A stretch of DNA of 64,000 bases, taken from positions 1,364,001-1,428,000 of the forward strand of contig NC_063069.1 in the NCBI RefSeq assembly GCF_022605165.1. The letters run 5' to 3'. The notes below the pieces were generated by a model that ran no database searches, had not been told where the DNA came from, and saw only the letters and a list, made by a program, of their open reading frames with translations. Below are positions 11,328 through 22,838 of this stretch, in pieces. Every line of letters starts with the position of its first letter. The first letter of the stretch is position 1. Both the position numbers and the translations under genes were made by a program. The stretch is from Purpureocillium takamizusanense (taxonomy: Eukaryota > Ascomycota > Sordariomycetes > Hypocreales > Ophiocordycipitaceae).

Positions 11328-13992
11328 TCACCCCTTGGAAGTGTTGGCCGACGACGTCGCACCACCGCCGGTGGCGACTGGAGCCTTGCTGCGCCGTTTC
11401 GTTGGCTGGTAGACGTCGTTGAAGTTCATGGCCACGCCGAGGAAGCGCATGTCCACGTCGGGCTGGTAAGCGAGGTCGCCCAGCAGTACTTGGAGCCGCG
11501 AACGGAACGACTGGCCCAGGTTGCGCAGCCGCTCCTGCAGCACGGGGAACTCGGATGGCACGGCGCCGTTCGCCGGGCCGTCGTCGAGGAGAACGTGCCC
11601 GCGCACGTCGGCCTCCTGCCGGCGTGTAAAGTCGGACAAGCTCCAGCTGTACAGACCGTCCATGGAGTCTCTGTAGTGGAGCATGAGGCGCAGGAGCTCG
11701 CTCAGCTGGGCGAGGTACGACGCGCGGTCGTCCTCGTCCAAGCCGTGGAGCTTGCGCTTCGCGCCGAGGAGGCCCTTGTGCGTGATGTTGGTGAGGTAAC
11801 GCTCGTGGGCCTTGATGAGGTCGTCAAGCGTACAGTCCTCCTTCTGGATCCGCTTCTGCAGCTCACCCCATGACGACTCGATGACTTCGAAGAGAATGTA
11901 GTACTGCAGCTGGCCCACAAAGTGTATCATTTCCGCGAGTGTCCCACGGGTCGACTTCCATGTCTGCATCACGGCCGGGTCCGAGCTTTGCAGGACGCCG
12001 CGCGAGCCCGTCATGCAGTTTCGCCACGACGTGAGTAGCGCGAACTCAACCCTCTTTATCCGCCACAGGAAGTTGAACACCTTGAGGTACTGGCGGTTTC
12101 CCCATTCCGTCACGACAACATCGACGGGTGCGTCGATCTTGTACTCGAGGGTAAAGCAGTCCCAACCGATGTCTCCATGGGACAGCTGCAGCATCCGGGC
12201 ATCCAGCCGGCGCAAGACCTCGGGAGAGTCGTACTGTGCATTCGACCCTCGGATTGCGTGCTCGAGCTGAGCCGTAAGAGCGTGCCTATATTGTGCCCCG
12301 GCGGGCCGGTCCAGGTTCGCAGCCAAAGACTCCATCAACAAGGCAATAAAGTCCCCTTGGCCGAGGAGAAGATAGTTCTTCAAGGCTTGGAGATGATCAA
12401 ATAGGTTGAATCTGTTGGCCATGAGATCCATCAGACGCTTCATAGTCGTCTTGTATGCTTCGTCGATCCACGCCTCGAGAGTTGCCGTGTCACCGTACCT
12501 GAGCTCCTTGGAAGCCGCTTTGGAGTAGTCCTCCACCCAGACCGAGTCACCACAGCTGTGGCGGATGAAGTTGAGTGACTTGCCGATCAGGAACACCTTT
12601 TGAGCAAAGTCTTGCGTGATGATGCTGGGTATCATGTCATGGTCGATCTCATATTTGTCCTCCCACACGTTGCCTGCCACCTTTTTCTTGTTGATGTCGC
12701 CGTTGGCAAGCTGCTCTCTGACGAAGAACTCGCGATAGGGGTCGAGAAGCTCGCCGTCGTATATCCAGTGGCGCAAGATGTCGTAGAAGGGGCGTGTGAA
12801 GCTTCCGAGCAGTCGTTCCGCAAAAGCGGCGACCACCGGATCGCCATGAGACGAGGAAAAGCTGTGAATCAAGGTGATGAGCTGTCCTCCTTTTTGGCTC
12901 TCAGACTCCTCAGCAATCAAGCTCATCAATCGCAGGCCCATCGTCGCCTCTCGCGTCCAGACCACACATCTTTTGAGGGTCACGCCGGCTTTCCCAATGG
13001 CGCCGGGTGGGGAACTATCGTCTATGGTTGAGAGCGCCCTTCGAATCTGCGCCTCGAGGGTCGCGATGAGGCTCAGATAGGAACGCAATTCGCCGCTAAT
13101 GGCGGATCGTAAGCTCTGCCCCAGCAGACCTTGAGCGGGGGTCTTGCAAAACGCATCCAGACCGCGATAGAGTAGAGACGGTTCTGCCAAGGTGTGAAGA
13201 AGAGAAAGCAAAGGGAGAGGGAGTGTCGGCGGTAGTTTCAACGTTGCCTGGTTCAAGAAGGGTAGAGTGGTAGAGGAGACGCCTTGGAGGGTGTAGGGGA
13301 GGTCGCGAAGAATGGCAGCTTCTGGAGGATCGCTTTCAGCATTGTTGCTAGCGAGAAGGGTGGACTTTAGGGACACGTCCCTCCTCGGTGGGTTGTGCTT
13401 GTCGTTGTCGACCTGCCCTGGTTCCTTGGCCGGTAGCTTCCGAAGTCCGTCTGGCTGGAACGCATCTTTGAACTGCTCCGCCTCGAGTCGCGACACTGGG
13501 GTCGATGTCTTTGAGCGATCTCTACTCTGGCGCTTGAGAGCCTCACGGTTGATGGTTTCCCGATAGTTTGGCGCCGATGGTCTCACCGGGCTCAGGGGTA
13601 TTGGCTCGTCGGGGTCTGGGGAGTCGGAGAGCTGATAGAGGAGATATAGGATGGCCCACTTGTGCTTGAGCACAGGTAGAGCCAAAAGCCTCGAATAGAG
13701 GTTAGAGAAGCGAAGGGCGTCGTTCGGGTCGGCCTGGATGAGCTTGCGCTTAATGAGGTCGGAGGCATGATTAACGTCGGAGGATATTCCGGGGCTTGGA
13801 GGGCTGGAGTCAGTCAGTAGCGGCTTCGCAAGGACGCGTTGGAGGGGATGCTCGCCTGTCAATTATGGATTTGACAATTTCAAAGCAGGCATCGTGCCTC
13901 TCTTGCACGGCGTCCTCGTCCTCGTTGGGCTTATTGGGAACCAGATGGCTTATCAGGCTGTCAATAACGGTGGAGATGCGGTCAGACGCCAT
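11328..13992 (-). CDS. Gamma-tubulin complex component GCP3 (Spc98/Alp6)
   Basis: Two exons, 13992-13856 and 13803-11328, give 870 aa. The first encodes MASDRISTVIDSLISHLVP; the second starts at residue 46 and runs unbroken to the stop. The GCP N-terminal domain begins near residue 210 (LRDLPYTLQGVSSTTLPF). The signature around WIYDGELLDPYREFFV, KYEIDHDMIPSIIT and FLIGKSLNFIRHSCGD is GCP3-like rather than GCP2. The C-terminal GCP domain (TLEYKIDAPVDVVVTEWG, YLKVFNFLWRIKRVEFAL) is the gamma-tubulin-binding half. Known role: gamma-tubulin small complex at spindle pole bodies and microtubule nucleation. Length fits fungal orthologs. The intron is a non-canonical GC-AG type; no GT donor gives a correct phase. 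The 893 bp to the divergent HFI1 gene probably carry both promoters. Confidence 0.93.
13804..13855 (-). other. GC-AG intron (52 nt) of GCP3
   Basis: On the minus strand the exon ends AATTGACAG and the intron starts GCGAGC. It contains an ACTGACTGAC branch region and ends CTCCAG. Removal joins AG with C to make a Ser codon and restores the long frame. CAG|GCGAGC fits the known GC-donor consensus, which needs good flanking complementarity to U1. Confidence 0.75.
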
Positions 13993-14885
13993 GACTGCAT
14001 CGTCGCCAGACCGGGCGCGATCGTGTTAGGCGAACGGCGGGGGAGGAACCAGCAGGAGGAAGGCAATGACCGGCGGTCGAACTACATCTGTGCCTCGGCG
14101 CTCGGTCGGGTCGTTCGCTACGTGAAAAAAGATTCAACGTTGCATGTTCGAAGTGCCGGGTCATCCTGGAGACGCGACAGACGCGACACGGCGCGGGGCT
14201 CAGGTCCCGTCGGCCGCCTGTGACCCGCTAGCGGCCACCTGGAACCTGCCTGCCTGGGTGGCCGTCGGCGCACTCGACTGTTCCCTGGCAGCGCTCTAGC
14301 TGGGACGTCTCAGGCTTGAGCCCTGTAAACAAAGCGCCTCTCCCTGGGGGAAGATGCCTCGCCGCATTTCGCTCTCGAGTTTACAAACTACTACATCGCG
14401 AATATTCACTGAGAGATGGTCTTCCAGAAGGACGCAAAGAAACCCCAAGCATACCATAATATTTTTGTACCCCGTGATCCATGAATATTCTAGTCGTTGT
14501 CGTACTGGATGCTATAGCAGTCAGCAGAGCACTGGGCCAGGCGTGCTGGCGACGGATGCGGGCCCGTATCCAGTACTTTATCCGTCAATGCAGCTGCCTG
14601 CAAAACCGGAGTAGCGCTACACTGCCGGCGTCTTGTCACCACGTCGGCCAGCATCTCGGCAAATTTCGACTTCACTCCATCCGCTGACCTCCCTCCCTAC
14701 GACACCCGCGGAAACACCATCATCAATTTGGCGACCTTGCGATGCCCGCATCATCAATTTGACCCCGGATTCGCGGTCGCATAGCCGCTGGCTTTCGTTT
14801 GATGCAATTCACGAGCACCCTTGCGCGTTGCGCGTTGCTCTTTCGTTGCACGCGACGCATCCACCTCCCCCGTCCCTAATCCACC
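13993..14885. other. Divergent promoter region GCP3/HFI1
   Basis: An 893-bp gap between two start codons pointing away from each other. No gene is seen; the half next to HFI1 is pyrimidine-rich, as usual for a 5' leader. Confidence 0.6.
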
Positions 14886-16383
14886 ATGCCCGACATCGAC
14901 CCCGCGGCCTTGAGCCGTCCCGCCGTCACGCTCTCGACCCCCGTCCTCTCCACCAAGACGCTCTCCATCAATGCGACCGGCTCAGCGAAGATTACGAAGA
15001 CGAGTCAGATCATTCCCGCCCGGATCGATCTCGAACCGCTCTACACCGCGCTGAAGTCGGCGATAAGCAGCGACCAGTGGCTGATATACAAGGAGGCTAC
15101 AGCCGAGTTCCTCACTGGTATGCTTGCATCCCCCGTATGACATGTTCCATCGCGCTGCTGACGGAAAGACGACAGGGCGTCTGAGCCAAACCGAATACTC
15201 AGAACGAATTGACCCGATACTTTCTGGCGACAATGGCGAAAAAGACCATCTGCACAACCAGCTCATCGCGGCCATCTACGGCAATGTCACACGCGAGATG
15301 CCCGATCAGGGCATCGCGCCCTGGGTCAGCGCCAACGACAAGCCTGTGGCAACCACCGGAAGCAAACCTGTCACCGGCGATGCGGCCGAGCGTCGGCTGA
15401 AAGGGGACGTGATGCAACTGCCTGCAAGGGATCGCAGGCGCATCAAGGATTTGGTGCATAACGATGTAAGTTCCGATGCCAACTCGTCGATTCATGGCTG
15501 CTTACCACGGGCTCAGTATGACCCCCACGAGAATTTGTCCAATTTATTTGCCGACACGCATCGTCGCCCGTCCGCGCCTACGGATGCCCCCGCTAGCGCT
15601 GCTGGGGGCATCAATAAAATGAGTTAGTGATACACGTGGAAATGATGGCCCGGGAACCTGCTAACAGGTATTTCAGACTTTGACTTGGAGATTCGAAAAC
15701 GATTTGCACCACCATTGGCGGTCGAGTCCGGCGAATTCCCTGATGTCGGCATGATAGCCGGACGCATGCTGCCGTTCTGCTACGAGGCCGGTTTAGCAAG
15801 CGGACATGTTACCGATGCCCCACAGCTCATGTCTGTGGCTGCTGAGGCATACATCAAGGAGATTTTGACCCAAATATTCAGCCGAACGCGCAGCAATGGC
15901 CCAGGCGACTCTGGCAGTGCCGGCTTTGGTATCGGCACTACGTGGATCCAGACTCGAAAGTACCGCAAGCAGCTGAGTCACGAAGAAGATGCGGCCCAAC
16001 GAGGCGAGATAACTCGAGACAAGAGCGGCATGTTACCCGTCGAGGCCAAAGCAGCGAGCGAGCGCGGGCCGCTTGCCATGGGCGACATGCGTCTGGCGCT
16101 TGAGATGGCGGACACCGGCATGGCTCAGTTTCCAGTTTTGATGACGCAAGTTTTGTACGGCTATCGCGAGGGCGAGTTGGAGAACTGGACCGACTACAGC
16201 TGGGTCAATGGCCAGACGCCGGTCATCGAGGAGCTGCCAGACACGAAAGATGGTCAAGCGCTGCCTAATGGGCACCCTGACAACATGGATATCGACAACG
16301 AGGTGTGGTGGGACGGAGGCGAAGTAAAAGACGTCGACATGTTGGATGGCATCCTGGATACGTGTCTCACAGTCGGCTCATGA
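14886..16383 (+). CDS. SAGA coactivator subunit HFI1/ADA1
   Basis: Four exons, 14886-15117, 15176-15465, 15517-15622 and 15677-16383, give 444 aa. Donors are GTATGC, GTAAGT and GTTAGT; the last intron has a CTAAC branch point. The start has a perfect CCACCATG context. Residues ~45-130 match the SAGA-Tad1 (HFI1/ADA1) family: [30 protein letters not shown], then [14 protein letters not shown]. The second half contains [17 protein letters not shown], an [13 protein letters not shown] helix resembling the histone-fold segment that pairs with Spt7, and an acidic end. Known role: structural subunit holding Spt20, Spt7 and TAFs together in SAGA. Length is close to yeast Hfi1 (488 aa). The call rests on motif order and lies within one well-defined family. 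Confidence 0.9.
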
Positions 16384-17005
16384 AGAAGACGCTATCCGAG
16401 TGAAGCCGTCGACACTGTGAAGTACCGCAAAGGTCAGGGGTTTCGTCTGCGTCACTACTCCACGCATGGATCGTGGAAGACAACGGCTGCTGCGGAGCCA
16501 ATCCATGGCAGCAAGAATTGTCAAGCAAGCGAATCATTTCAGCAGGGCTCGTCCTCGCAACGGGAAGATTTTAGGATTCGGGGGCGCCACGGGCCGCGGA
16601 GCTGGGGAGCATTTGTTGCATGGCATTCGTGATTTGGCGCAGAGGACATTGGTTGGTTTTGCCTTGCTTGATACTTTCACGCCTTTCGGGATTGAAGGGA
16701 AAATTCGTTTGGCGTTGTTGGGGATCTTGGGTACGATAACGCGGGGCAGGGGCGCGTGGAGTGAGGAAGGGTAGGCGGCGGCTGTACTTTTATACTTGAC
16801 GATACCCGCGGGGCTCTCGGGGAACAGCTCGAACGGCAACGCTGATGGTGGCTGGGGCTCTCAGAGGTAGAGCAAGGTAGCGGCGAATATCACAGTTTTG
16901 TTGTAACCGGGGTGGGAAGTGTTGAGACTTGTGTGACCTTTGCCGTCTGGGACAGCCAAGGAGCTCGAATATCCATGCAAAGACGGCGTGTGACCGGGAG
17001 GCAAC

Positions 17006-17116
17006 ATGGGCACGGTCATCCGAGCCGGAGAGCTGCGTATCGACAGCCTGGGCTACATGCTCATCGCCAAGAGCGACGGAACCTACGGCCGCATACTTCG
17101 TACAGCAGCTGCGAGG
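17006..17116 (+). CDS. Possible first exon of a small unknown gene
   Basis: An ATG in good context (CAACATGG) opens 37 codons with strongly coding-like usage, encoding MGTVIRAGELRIDSLGYMLI followed by a short AKSDGTYGRIL segment. The exon is followed by a GTAACC donor. Three more intron-like pairs follow: acceptor at 17170, donor at 17196 with acceptor at 17240, and donor at 17278 with acceptor at 17324. I could not assemble one convincing downstream frame, and I do not recognise a family. It could be a small Roadblock/LAMTOR-like or unrelated protein, or a fragment of a decayed gene. Confidence 0.25.
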
Positions 17117-18424
17117 GTAACCTCACGTTTGCTGTCTTGTTCGGCATCTCCCCCCACACTCTGCTCGCAGCAGCTACCTTGCTTGGGAGTACAAGGTATT
17201 CCTGCCCTCGCCCTTCGTCTTAATATTATATCATCATCAGAACAACCATCTGATCGCGAGGGGGCGCATTCGCCGCGGTAAGCACTCATTACCTGTGACT
17301 ACTTCCTATTCTGTACTGTGACAGGTCGGCCGTTTCGGCGTGTGTGACGGTGCATGGGCTTGCAGTTGACGAGATTGGTGCCGCCCACGTCACCCGGTGT
17401 CGGCAGGTGAGGGCGGCCGCAGAGGGGGAGATCTGCCGGCCGGTAGTACGGGCGACCTGGCAGGCGGCCTGGCAGGCGGGCCACGGGGTGGTCTGAGCTG
17501 CGTGTGCATCCCACCACCCAATCGGTCCATGAGCATGGGATAGGCATGGAACATGGGACGCATGCAGTAGTACTATACCGTATGTACGCGAGGAGGGCGG
17601 GTGAGAAGCAGGAGGACTGGGAGGGCGAGAGGGGAAGACGCGCAGGTGGCAGCTTTGGCTTTGTTGGGTGACGATGCACCTGGTTGGACCCTTGCAGCCC
17701 GGAAGCTCGAGGCCTGCAGCGAACGCTGGGACGCTGTTGGAGGGCGACACGAGGGGGCGGGCGGCGATGATGCGAGGCCGCCGGGCGATGGGTTGGCTTG
17801 AGCCTTTTTGAATTGATGCATGCTCGTTGACAATATGCGGCGAGACTGTCCCTCGGATGGCATGACAGCTTAAGGTGTGATGGCCGATGGTGTGTGGCGC
17901 GCGGCGATGATGAACGCTGCAGACATCATTGCTTCGTACCTCCTCAGTCCAATGACCAGGGCTTGTAGGAGAAGCCCACGATACGATCAGTGTCGCGGGC
18001 TAGGAGGGGGGGGGGGAGAGGGGTTGAGGGGGCAAATGCCGCCGTGTCCAAAAGAGATGAAGATCATTCCGGTAGCGCTTGCTACCGCTGCTGAGACGCT
18101 GCTGCTTCTCCCGCACTGAAGGCATTCCATCTCAGTTGCCTTGGATGCCTTGGTACAGGTAAGTAAACGTACATTGGCTGTAGCAGCAGTGAGGGGAATA
18201 CCTGAGGTACTGAAGGTACGGCACCTACTGCACCTCCGATGCCGACCCCGACCCGCGGCCCCGGAGATGGGAACGCCACAGAAGCGCCCGCTGTCAGCCA
18301 GTGCCATGGGGGGTTCAACATAGCCGGGCTGCGCGACTGGGCTTCGGGCACCTCGCTGCACCGTGCTGCCCTACGCTGCCCTGTGCTACACGGGATGGCA
18401 ACCAGGTGCCCTGGTAATGGTGGA

Positions 18425-18426
<2 letters not shown>

Positions 18427-18459
<33 letters not shown>
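18427..18459 (+). repeat. (CTG)11 trinucleotide repeat
   Basis: Eleven uninterrupted CTG units in DNA with no recognised gene, followed by TTGCTGC. Confidence 0.95.
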
Positions 18460-18463
<4 letters not shown>

Positions 18464-20326
18464 TGCACCTTCAGCCCGGAATGGAAGCTTCCATTGGTGC
18501 TGCGCCGCACCGCCTTCCATTGCCTGCTTCCATGCTGGCAAGCGTGCTTGGGGGGATGGTTGCGTGCGTGGGGCCACCGACTGGTCCGTGCGCCTTTCTA
18601 GAAAGCTTCTGTCTGTCCTCGTCCCCTCCCCTCCTCCCCTCACCATCCTTCCTCAAGTTCCCCCCCCCCACCTTGCTTGGGTCCCGGTTGCCTGCTCGCC
18701 ATCACCACCTTATTACCTTGCCTCACCTATCTGCCTGCTCGCTTTCCGCTCGCCTCACGTCTTTATTCCCCTCTATTTTGGCGAGTGCAGCATCTATCCT
18801 GCTCTGACTGTCGTCTCCCTACCGGCCCCTTTTGGTCGTGGGCGCGCGCGTCTTGAGACCTTCTGCTGCTGCTGTTGCTGCTACTGCGACAACGACGACG
18901 ACGGCGGCGGCGGCGGCGACGACAACGGACCCTAACAACGAAGCGTTGCGAGAGCTCAAGCTCCCCCCAGTCCACCCCAGAAGCTACCTGGGCTGCTGCC
19001 AGATTTCGGCAAACGGGCAGCCAAAAAGCCAAGGTAGGTACATCAACTTGCCCAGGTACCTCCTTCCTCGGCGCGAATACAATCAATCACAAAAGCGCCT
19101 TCCCTATCTTACCTTGATTACCCGCCCTGCCTCCACTACCAGTGGCGCCCTTTGATTGAAGCTTCAACCCCCCCGCCACCGGCGCCGCCGCTTCTCTTGT
19201 TTCTGTTCTCCTCCTTCAACTGTTCCATTGCCTTACCTTTTACTTCACCGCCTCTCCATCCATCCCCCCATCTGTCTGTCATCCATCACCGTTGCTCAGC
19301 CCTGCCCGAGAAAGACACCATTATCCCACCCAACCCCTGCCTGTGCCCTCTGCACGCGAGCCGACGCCGACGCCGACGCCGCACCGCCCGCAGATTTGCG
19401 CCGCTGGCGCCTGAAGCACAGCTCAGCACGCGAAAAGGTACCTTGCTCATTCTTTGGTGGTTCGCCCGCACGACCCCTCGTCCTCCCCTCCGTCCGCTGT
19501 CTCCGCCTCTCACCAAGCTCTCTACCCTGTCATCCTTGCTTGGCCGAGGTCGCTCTGCCGTCCTGTCGCCGACTCGCCACAGGTTTCGCCAAGCTCACAA
19601 CTTGCAGTGCAGGTACGAAGCACGTCGCGCCGTTCCCCCTGCATTCGTTTGTTCGCTTTGCTTTGCCCGTGCACTGAGCTGCCTCTTTCTTGTTGCGCGA
19701 AGTCGCAGCTGCCCTCAATTTCGCCCCTAGTGACCGCCCAATGACGTCTGCTGGGGATGCGGTTCTCTTTCTGTCGCGCTGCACCACCTTGTCACCCCTC
19801 TTTCTATCCCTGTGACATCGAGACAAGCGAGCATTCGTGCCGTTCTTTTCTAGATTCCTTGGTAGTGTCCTTTCCTAGCTGGTCGATCCTCAAAGCCTCC
19901 AGCTTCCCGTCGTTGAAGCATCCAGCCCCGCCGCCCTCACTTCGCCGTCCGTCGCCGGTCCCAAGCCAATGCTAACTTGCCACAGCTCTTAAGAAGCATC
20001 AATTGTCCTTCTGGCCGATTGTCCCAGATACTCTGAAACGTTTGGTACGTCGGGTTTTCCATCGCTTGAGCCTAGTTGAGCATTACGTCCGCTGGGTCAC
20101 GGCTGCCAAAATTTTGTTGCGGCTGAGATTTGTTCGATTGTGCTTGTCAATGCAGTCTATTTACTGATGCTACGGCTCCTACAGCAGCAAAGAGGTCTCC
20201 TTTCGTCTACAACTCTCGAATTCGAGACACTGAATTTCTTACCCACGGCCGTTGCAGACGGGTGACACCGGCGCGACAGCCTTCACGCAGCTCAAGTCAA
20301 CACTGCCGACGTCCGCTCACAACATC

Positions 20327-21536
20327 ATGTCTGGCCCTTTCACGAGCCCGTTTGGGGCCAACGCCAACCCCTTCGGTGCCGATCGATCCAACACTATGCA
20401 ACGCGTCGCTGAGGAGGATGAGAACGACACCGTTGGTGCCTCGATTGAGCCCAGCGGCGGCTCTCTTTTTTCTGGCGCGTTTGGGGGCGACGCCTCCACC
20501 GAAGGGCCTTCAGCGCTGCGACACGCGCAGGGCCCCGACAGCTACCCTGCCCAGTACAATTTTGCCCGTCGCACGTCTGTGTCTGCGGAGTCGCTAAAAC
20601 CCAGCGCTGATACGTATGACAATTGGTCGCCGCCTTTCCACGAGAAGACTCCAGAGCAGCTCGAGCGGCTGAAGCGTGCCATCGAAGGCAACTTTCTTTT
20701 CAGTCACCTGGACGAGGACCAAAGTGCGCAGATTCTCGGAGCCCTAGTTGAGAAACCCATTCCTGCCAAGGGCATCAAGGTGAGCGGGGGCACGTCCATG
20801 CTCGCCCATCTCGTCAGCGCTGACTTGGGACTAGATCATCAGCCAGGGTGACGCGGGCGACTTCTTCTATGTTGTTGAGAAAGGCTCGTTTGACGTCCAT
20901 GTAAACCCTAGCGGCACCATTCAACCTGGGCCGGATGGCCTGGGTGAAAAGGTTGGAAACATCCAGGCTGGCGGTTCGTTTGGCGAGCTTGCGCTCATGT
21001 ACAACGCGCCTCGCGCCGCGACGGTTATTTCTGTGGAATCCGGATGCACGCTCTGGGCTTTGGACAGAGTCACATTCCGCCGAATTCTGATGGAATCAAC
21101 GTTTGCCCGGAGACGAATGTACGAGAGCTTCCTCGAGGAGGTGCCTCTCCTGTCCTCCCTAACACCATACGAGCGCTCCAAGATTGCCGACGCACTGGAG
21201 ACGCAAAAGTTTGTCCCAGGAGGGGTCATCATCAAGGAAGGGGACCCGGGTCACTCCTTTTACCTCTTGGAGTCTGGAGAGGCAGACGCGTACAAGGGAG
21301 ACCCCAGCAACAAGGTTCTTCATTACAACAAGGGCGACTTCTTTGGCGAGCTGGCCCTTCTCAACGACGCGCCTCGAGCCGCTAGTGTTGTCGCTACGAC
21401 GGACGTCAAGGTGGCAACGTTGGGCAAGAATGCCTTCCAGAGACTGCTCGGCCCCGTCGAGGGACTCTTGCGAAGGACTAGGTATCAGGGAGTCAAGACG
21501 GGCGTTGAGGAGATGGATCCGCTGCACAGAGGGTAA
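20327..21536 (+). CDS. cAMP-dependent protein kinase regulatory subunit
   Basis: Two exons, 20327-20779 and 20835-21536 (intron GTGAGC...CTAG), give 384 aa. The pseudosubstrate site ARRTSVSAE lies at residues 80-88; with Ser at the P-site it can be phosphorylated by the catalytic subunit. Two cyclic-nucleotide-binding domains follow, with phosphate-binding cassettes FGELALMYNAPRAATV (from residue 200) and FGELALLNDAPRAASV (from residue 321). Both keep the Glu and Arg that contact cAMP. The start MSGPFTSPFGANANPFG matches the usual N-terminus of filamentous-fungal PKA-R proteins. No RII-type dimerisation/docking helix pair like that of yeast Bcy1 is seen. Known role: holds PKA catalytic subunits inactive until cAMP binds. 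An in-frame upstream ATG at 20252 would add 25 residues but looks like leader. Confidence 0.95.
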
Positions 21537-22017
21537 GAAGTGCATTGGAGAATTGTTCGTACAGAGAGAGGCGACGTGTCGGGGTTTGTTACAGTCGAGC
21601 TGACTGCCACCGCGCCACGGGAACGGCCGACACCCCGCGTGGGGGAAAACGGGTTGAGGAGGCACGAACGACTATTGGGGACCAAGTTTTGAGACGGCGT
21701 TTTTGGGGAAGACTACTGCACAAACAATCACTACCCTCGCTTTCCTGGGAGAGAGACAGAGAAACATGGCTACTAGCATATACCTTGTAACTGTTATGCC
21801 GATTCTGGGATTGCTCATTGGGTTGTGAAGCAGGTACAGGGCCGAGAAGTCTTGACAGGACGTGTTCCGGATAATGAAGACTCCAACAACAAACGTCATG
21901 TCTTCCATGTAGTGCATTGTGACTGCCGACTCCGAGACCCTGGCATCTACCTACTTGCGTGGCTCGTGGCCCTATTCTACTATGCTCACGTCGTGTTCGC
22001 CACCTCTCACGCCGCAC
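21537..22017. other. Convergent 3' region PKA-R/SPF27
   Basis: A 481-bp gap between two stop codons. No gene is seen; it should hold both 3' UTRs and polyadenylation sites. Confidence 0.6.
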
Positions 22018-22838
22018 TCATGAGTGTTGCCGGGCGCTCTGGTTCTTGAGCTCCTCGCGAACCTGCGCCTTGAGCTCCTCGACGGCGACCTCGGTCTCGA
22101 GGACCTTGCCGACGCCATTGCGCCATGACTCGTCGAGCATGAGCATCTCGGCGCGGACGTCCTCCTGGCGGCGCTGCCTGGCGGCGTTGACGAGGTCGAT
22201 GTCTCGCTTGACGGCGGCGAGGTCGCGCTCGACGGCGCGGAGGGACTCCTCGAGGTGGTAGTTTGAGAGGAGCCAGGCGTTTGCGCCGTGGCGGTCGAGG
22301 AGAGCGAGGTTCTGGTTGCGAGCGGCGAGGTAGGCGGCGGAGACGTAGGCGTTGGAGAGGACAGGGCGGAGGTCATCGTTAACGTAGGAGGATGTGGCGG
22401 CGGCGGCGGCGGCGGAAGAGGAGGATGCGGAACCGCGACGGGAGCGCCGTGTCGTCTTAGCCTTGGAGGTGGCGGTAGACGGAGCGGGTGGCAGCTCCTG
22501 CGCTTCGTAGCGGGAGAGGGAGAGCGGCTGGAGGGGCGTGGAGGAGGCGATGCGGGAGAGCTCGGTGGTGAGGGCGGGGGAGAAGGAGGGTTCGCGGAGG
22601 GGCGGGAGGGAGGAAGGCGGTTGTGAGGAGGATTGCTCGGCGGAGATGAGGGCGCGGGCGGCGGCGAGGGCCTCGGGGGAGGGCTCGGGGTCGATGTCTA
22701 GACGGAGAGAGGGGTTGTCAGCGGGATGTGCGGCTGCGAAGGGCGGAGGTGCACCGAACTGGGCAAGGGTGGGAGAGGGAGAGAAAGAGGCTTGCACGTA
22801 CAGGGCAGGGACTCTAGATATGCCGGCGGGACGGCCAT
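22018..22838 (-). CDS. Pre-mRNA splicing factor SPF27/Cwf7 (BCAS2 family)
   Basis: Two exons, 22838-22802 and 22697-22018, give 238 aa. The first is tiny and encodes MAVPPAYLESLPY; splicing of a 104-nt GTACGT...TAG intron continues with IDPEPSPEALAAARALISAE. That N-terminal ESLPYID motif is diagnostic for BCAS2/SPF27. The C-terminal half is a long coiled coil containing SNAYVSAAYLAARNQNLALL, HGANAWLLSNYHLEESLRAV and LAAVKRDIDLVNAARQRRQE. Known role: core member of the Prp19/NTC complex needed for spliceosome activation. A Ser/Ala-rich linker with a basic TTRRSRRGS patch separates the halves. The longer open frame upstream of 22838 is ignored because it reads through the intron and leader. Confidence 0.92.

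Larger units (their letters stand above)
16384..20326. other. Intergenic and long leader of the PKA-R gene
   Basis: About 3.9 kb. One possible small coding exon is listed separately (17006-17116). No other gene is recognised. The right half (18600-20320) is pyrimidine-rich with many CTTCC/CCTCCC blocks and several GT...AG pairs, consistent with a long, possibly spliced 5' leader of the downstream PKA regulatory subunit. It also holds CTG and CTG/CGA/CGG repeats (18427-18459, 18862-18925) and GTACCT words near 18150-18230 and 19030-19065. Confidence 0.5.

Noticed and set aside
13834..13839. Single ACGCGT in the GCP3 intron (and single copies at about 23228, 29973, 35091, 43503, 45540)
   Set aside because: Isolated copies are expected by chance at this GC content and several lie in coding exons, so only the tight clusters are reported.
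16534..16839. Overlapping plus- and minus-strand frames after HFI1
   Set aside because: The minus frame lacks an ATG start; neither has coding-like third positions, and the region is best read as HFI1 3' flank.
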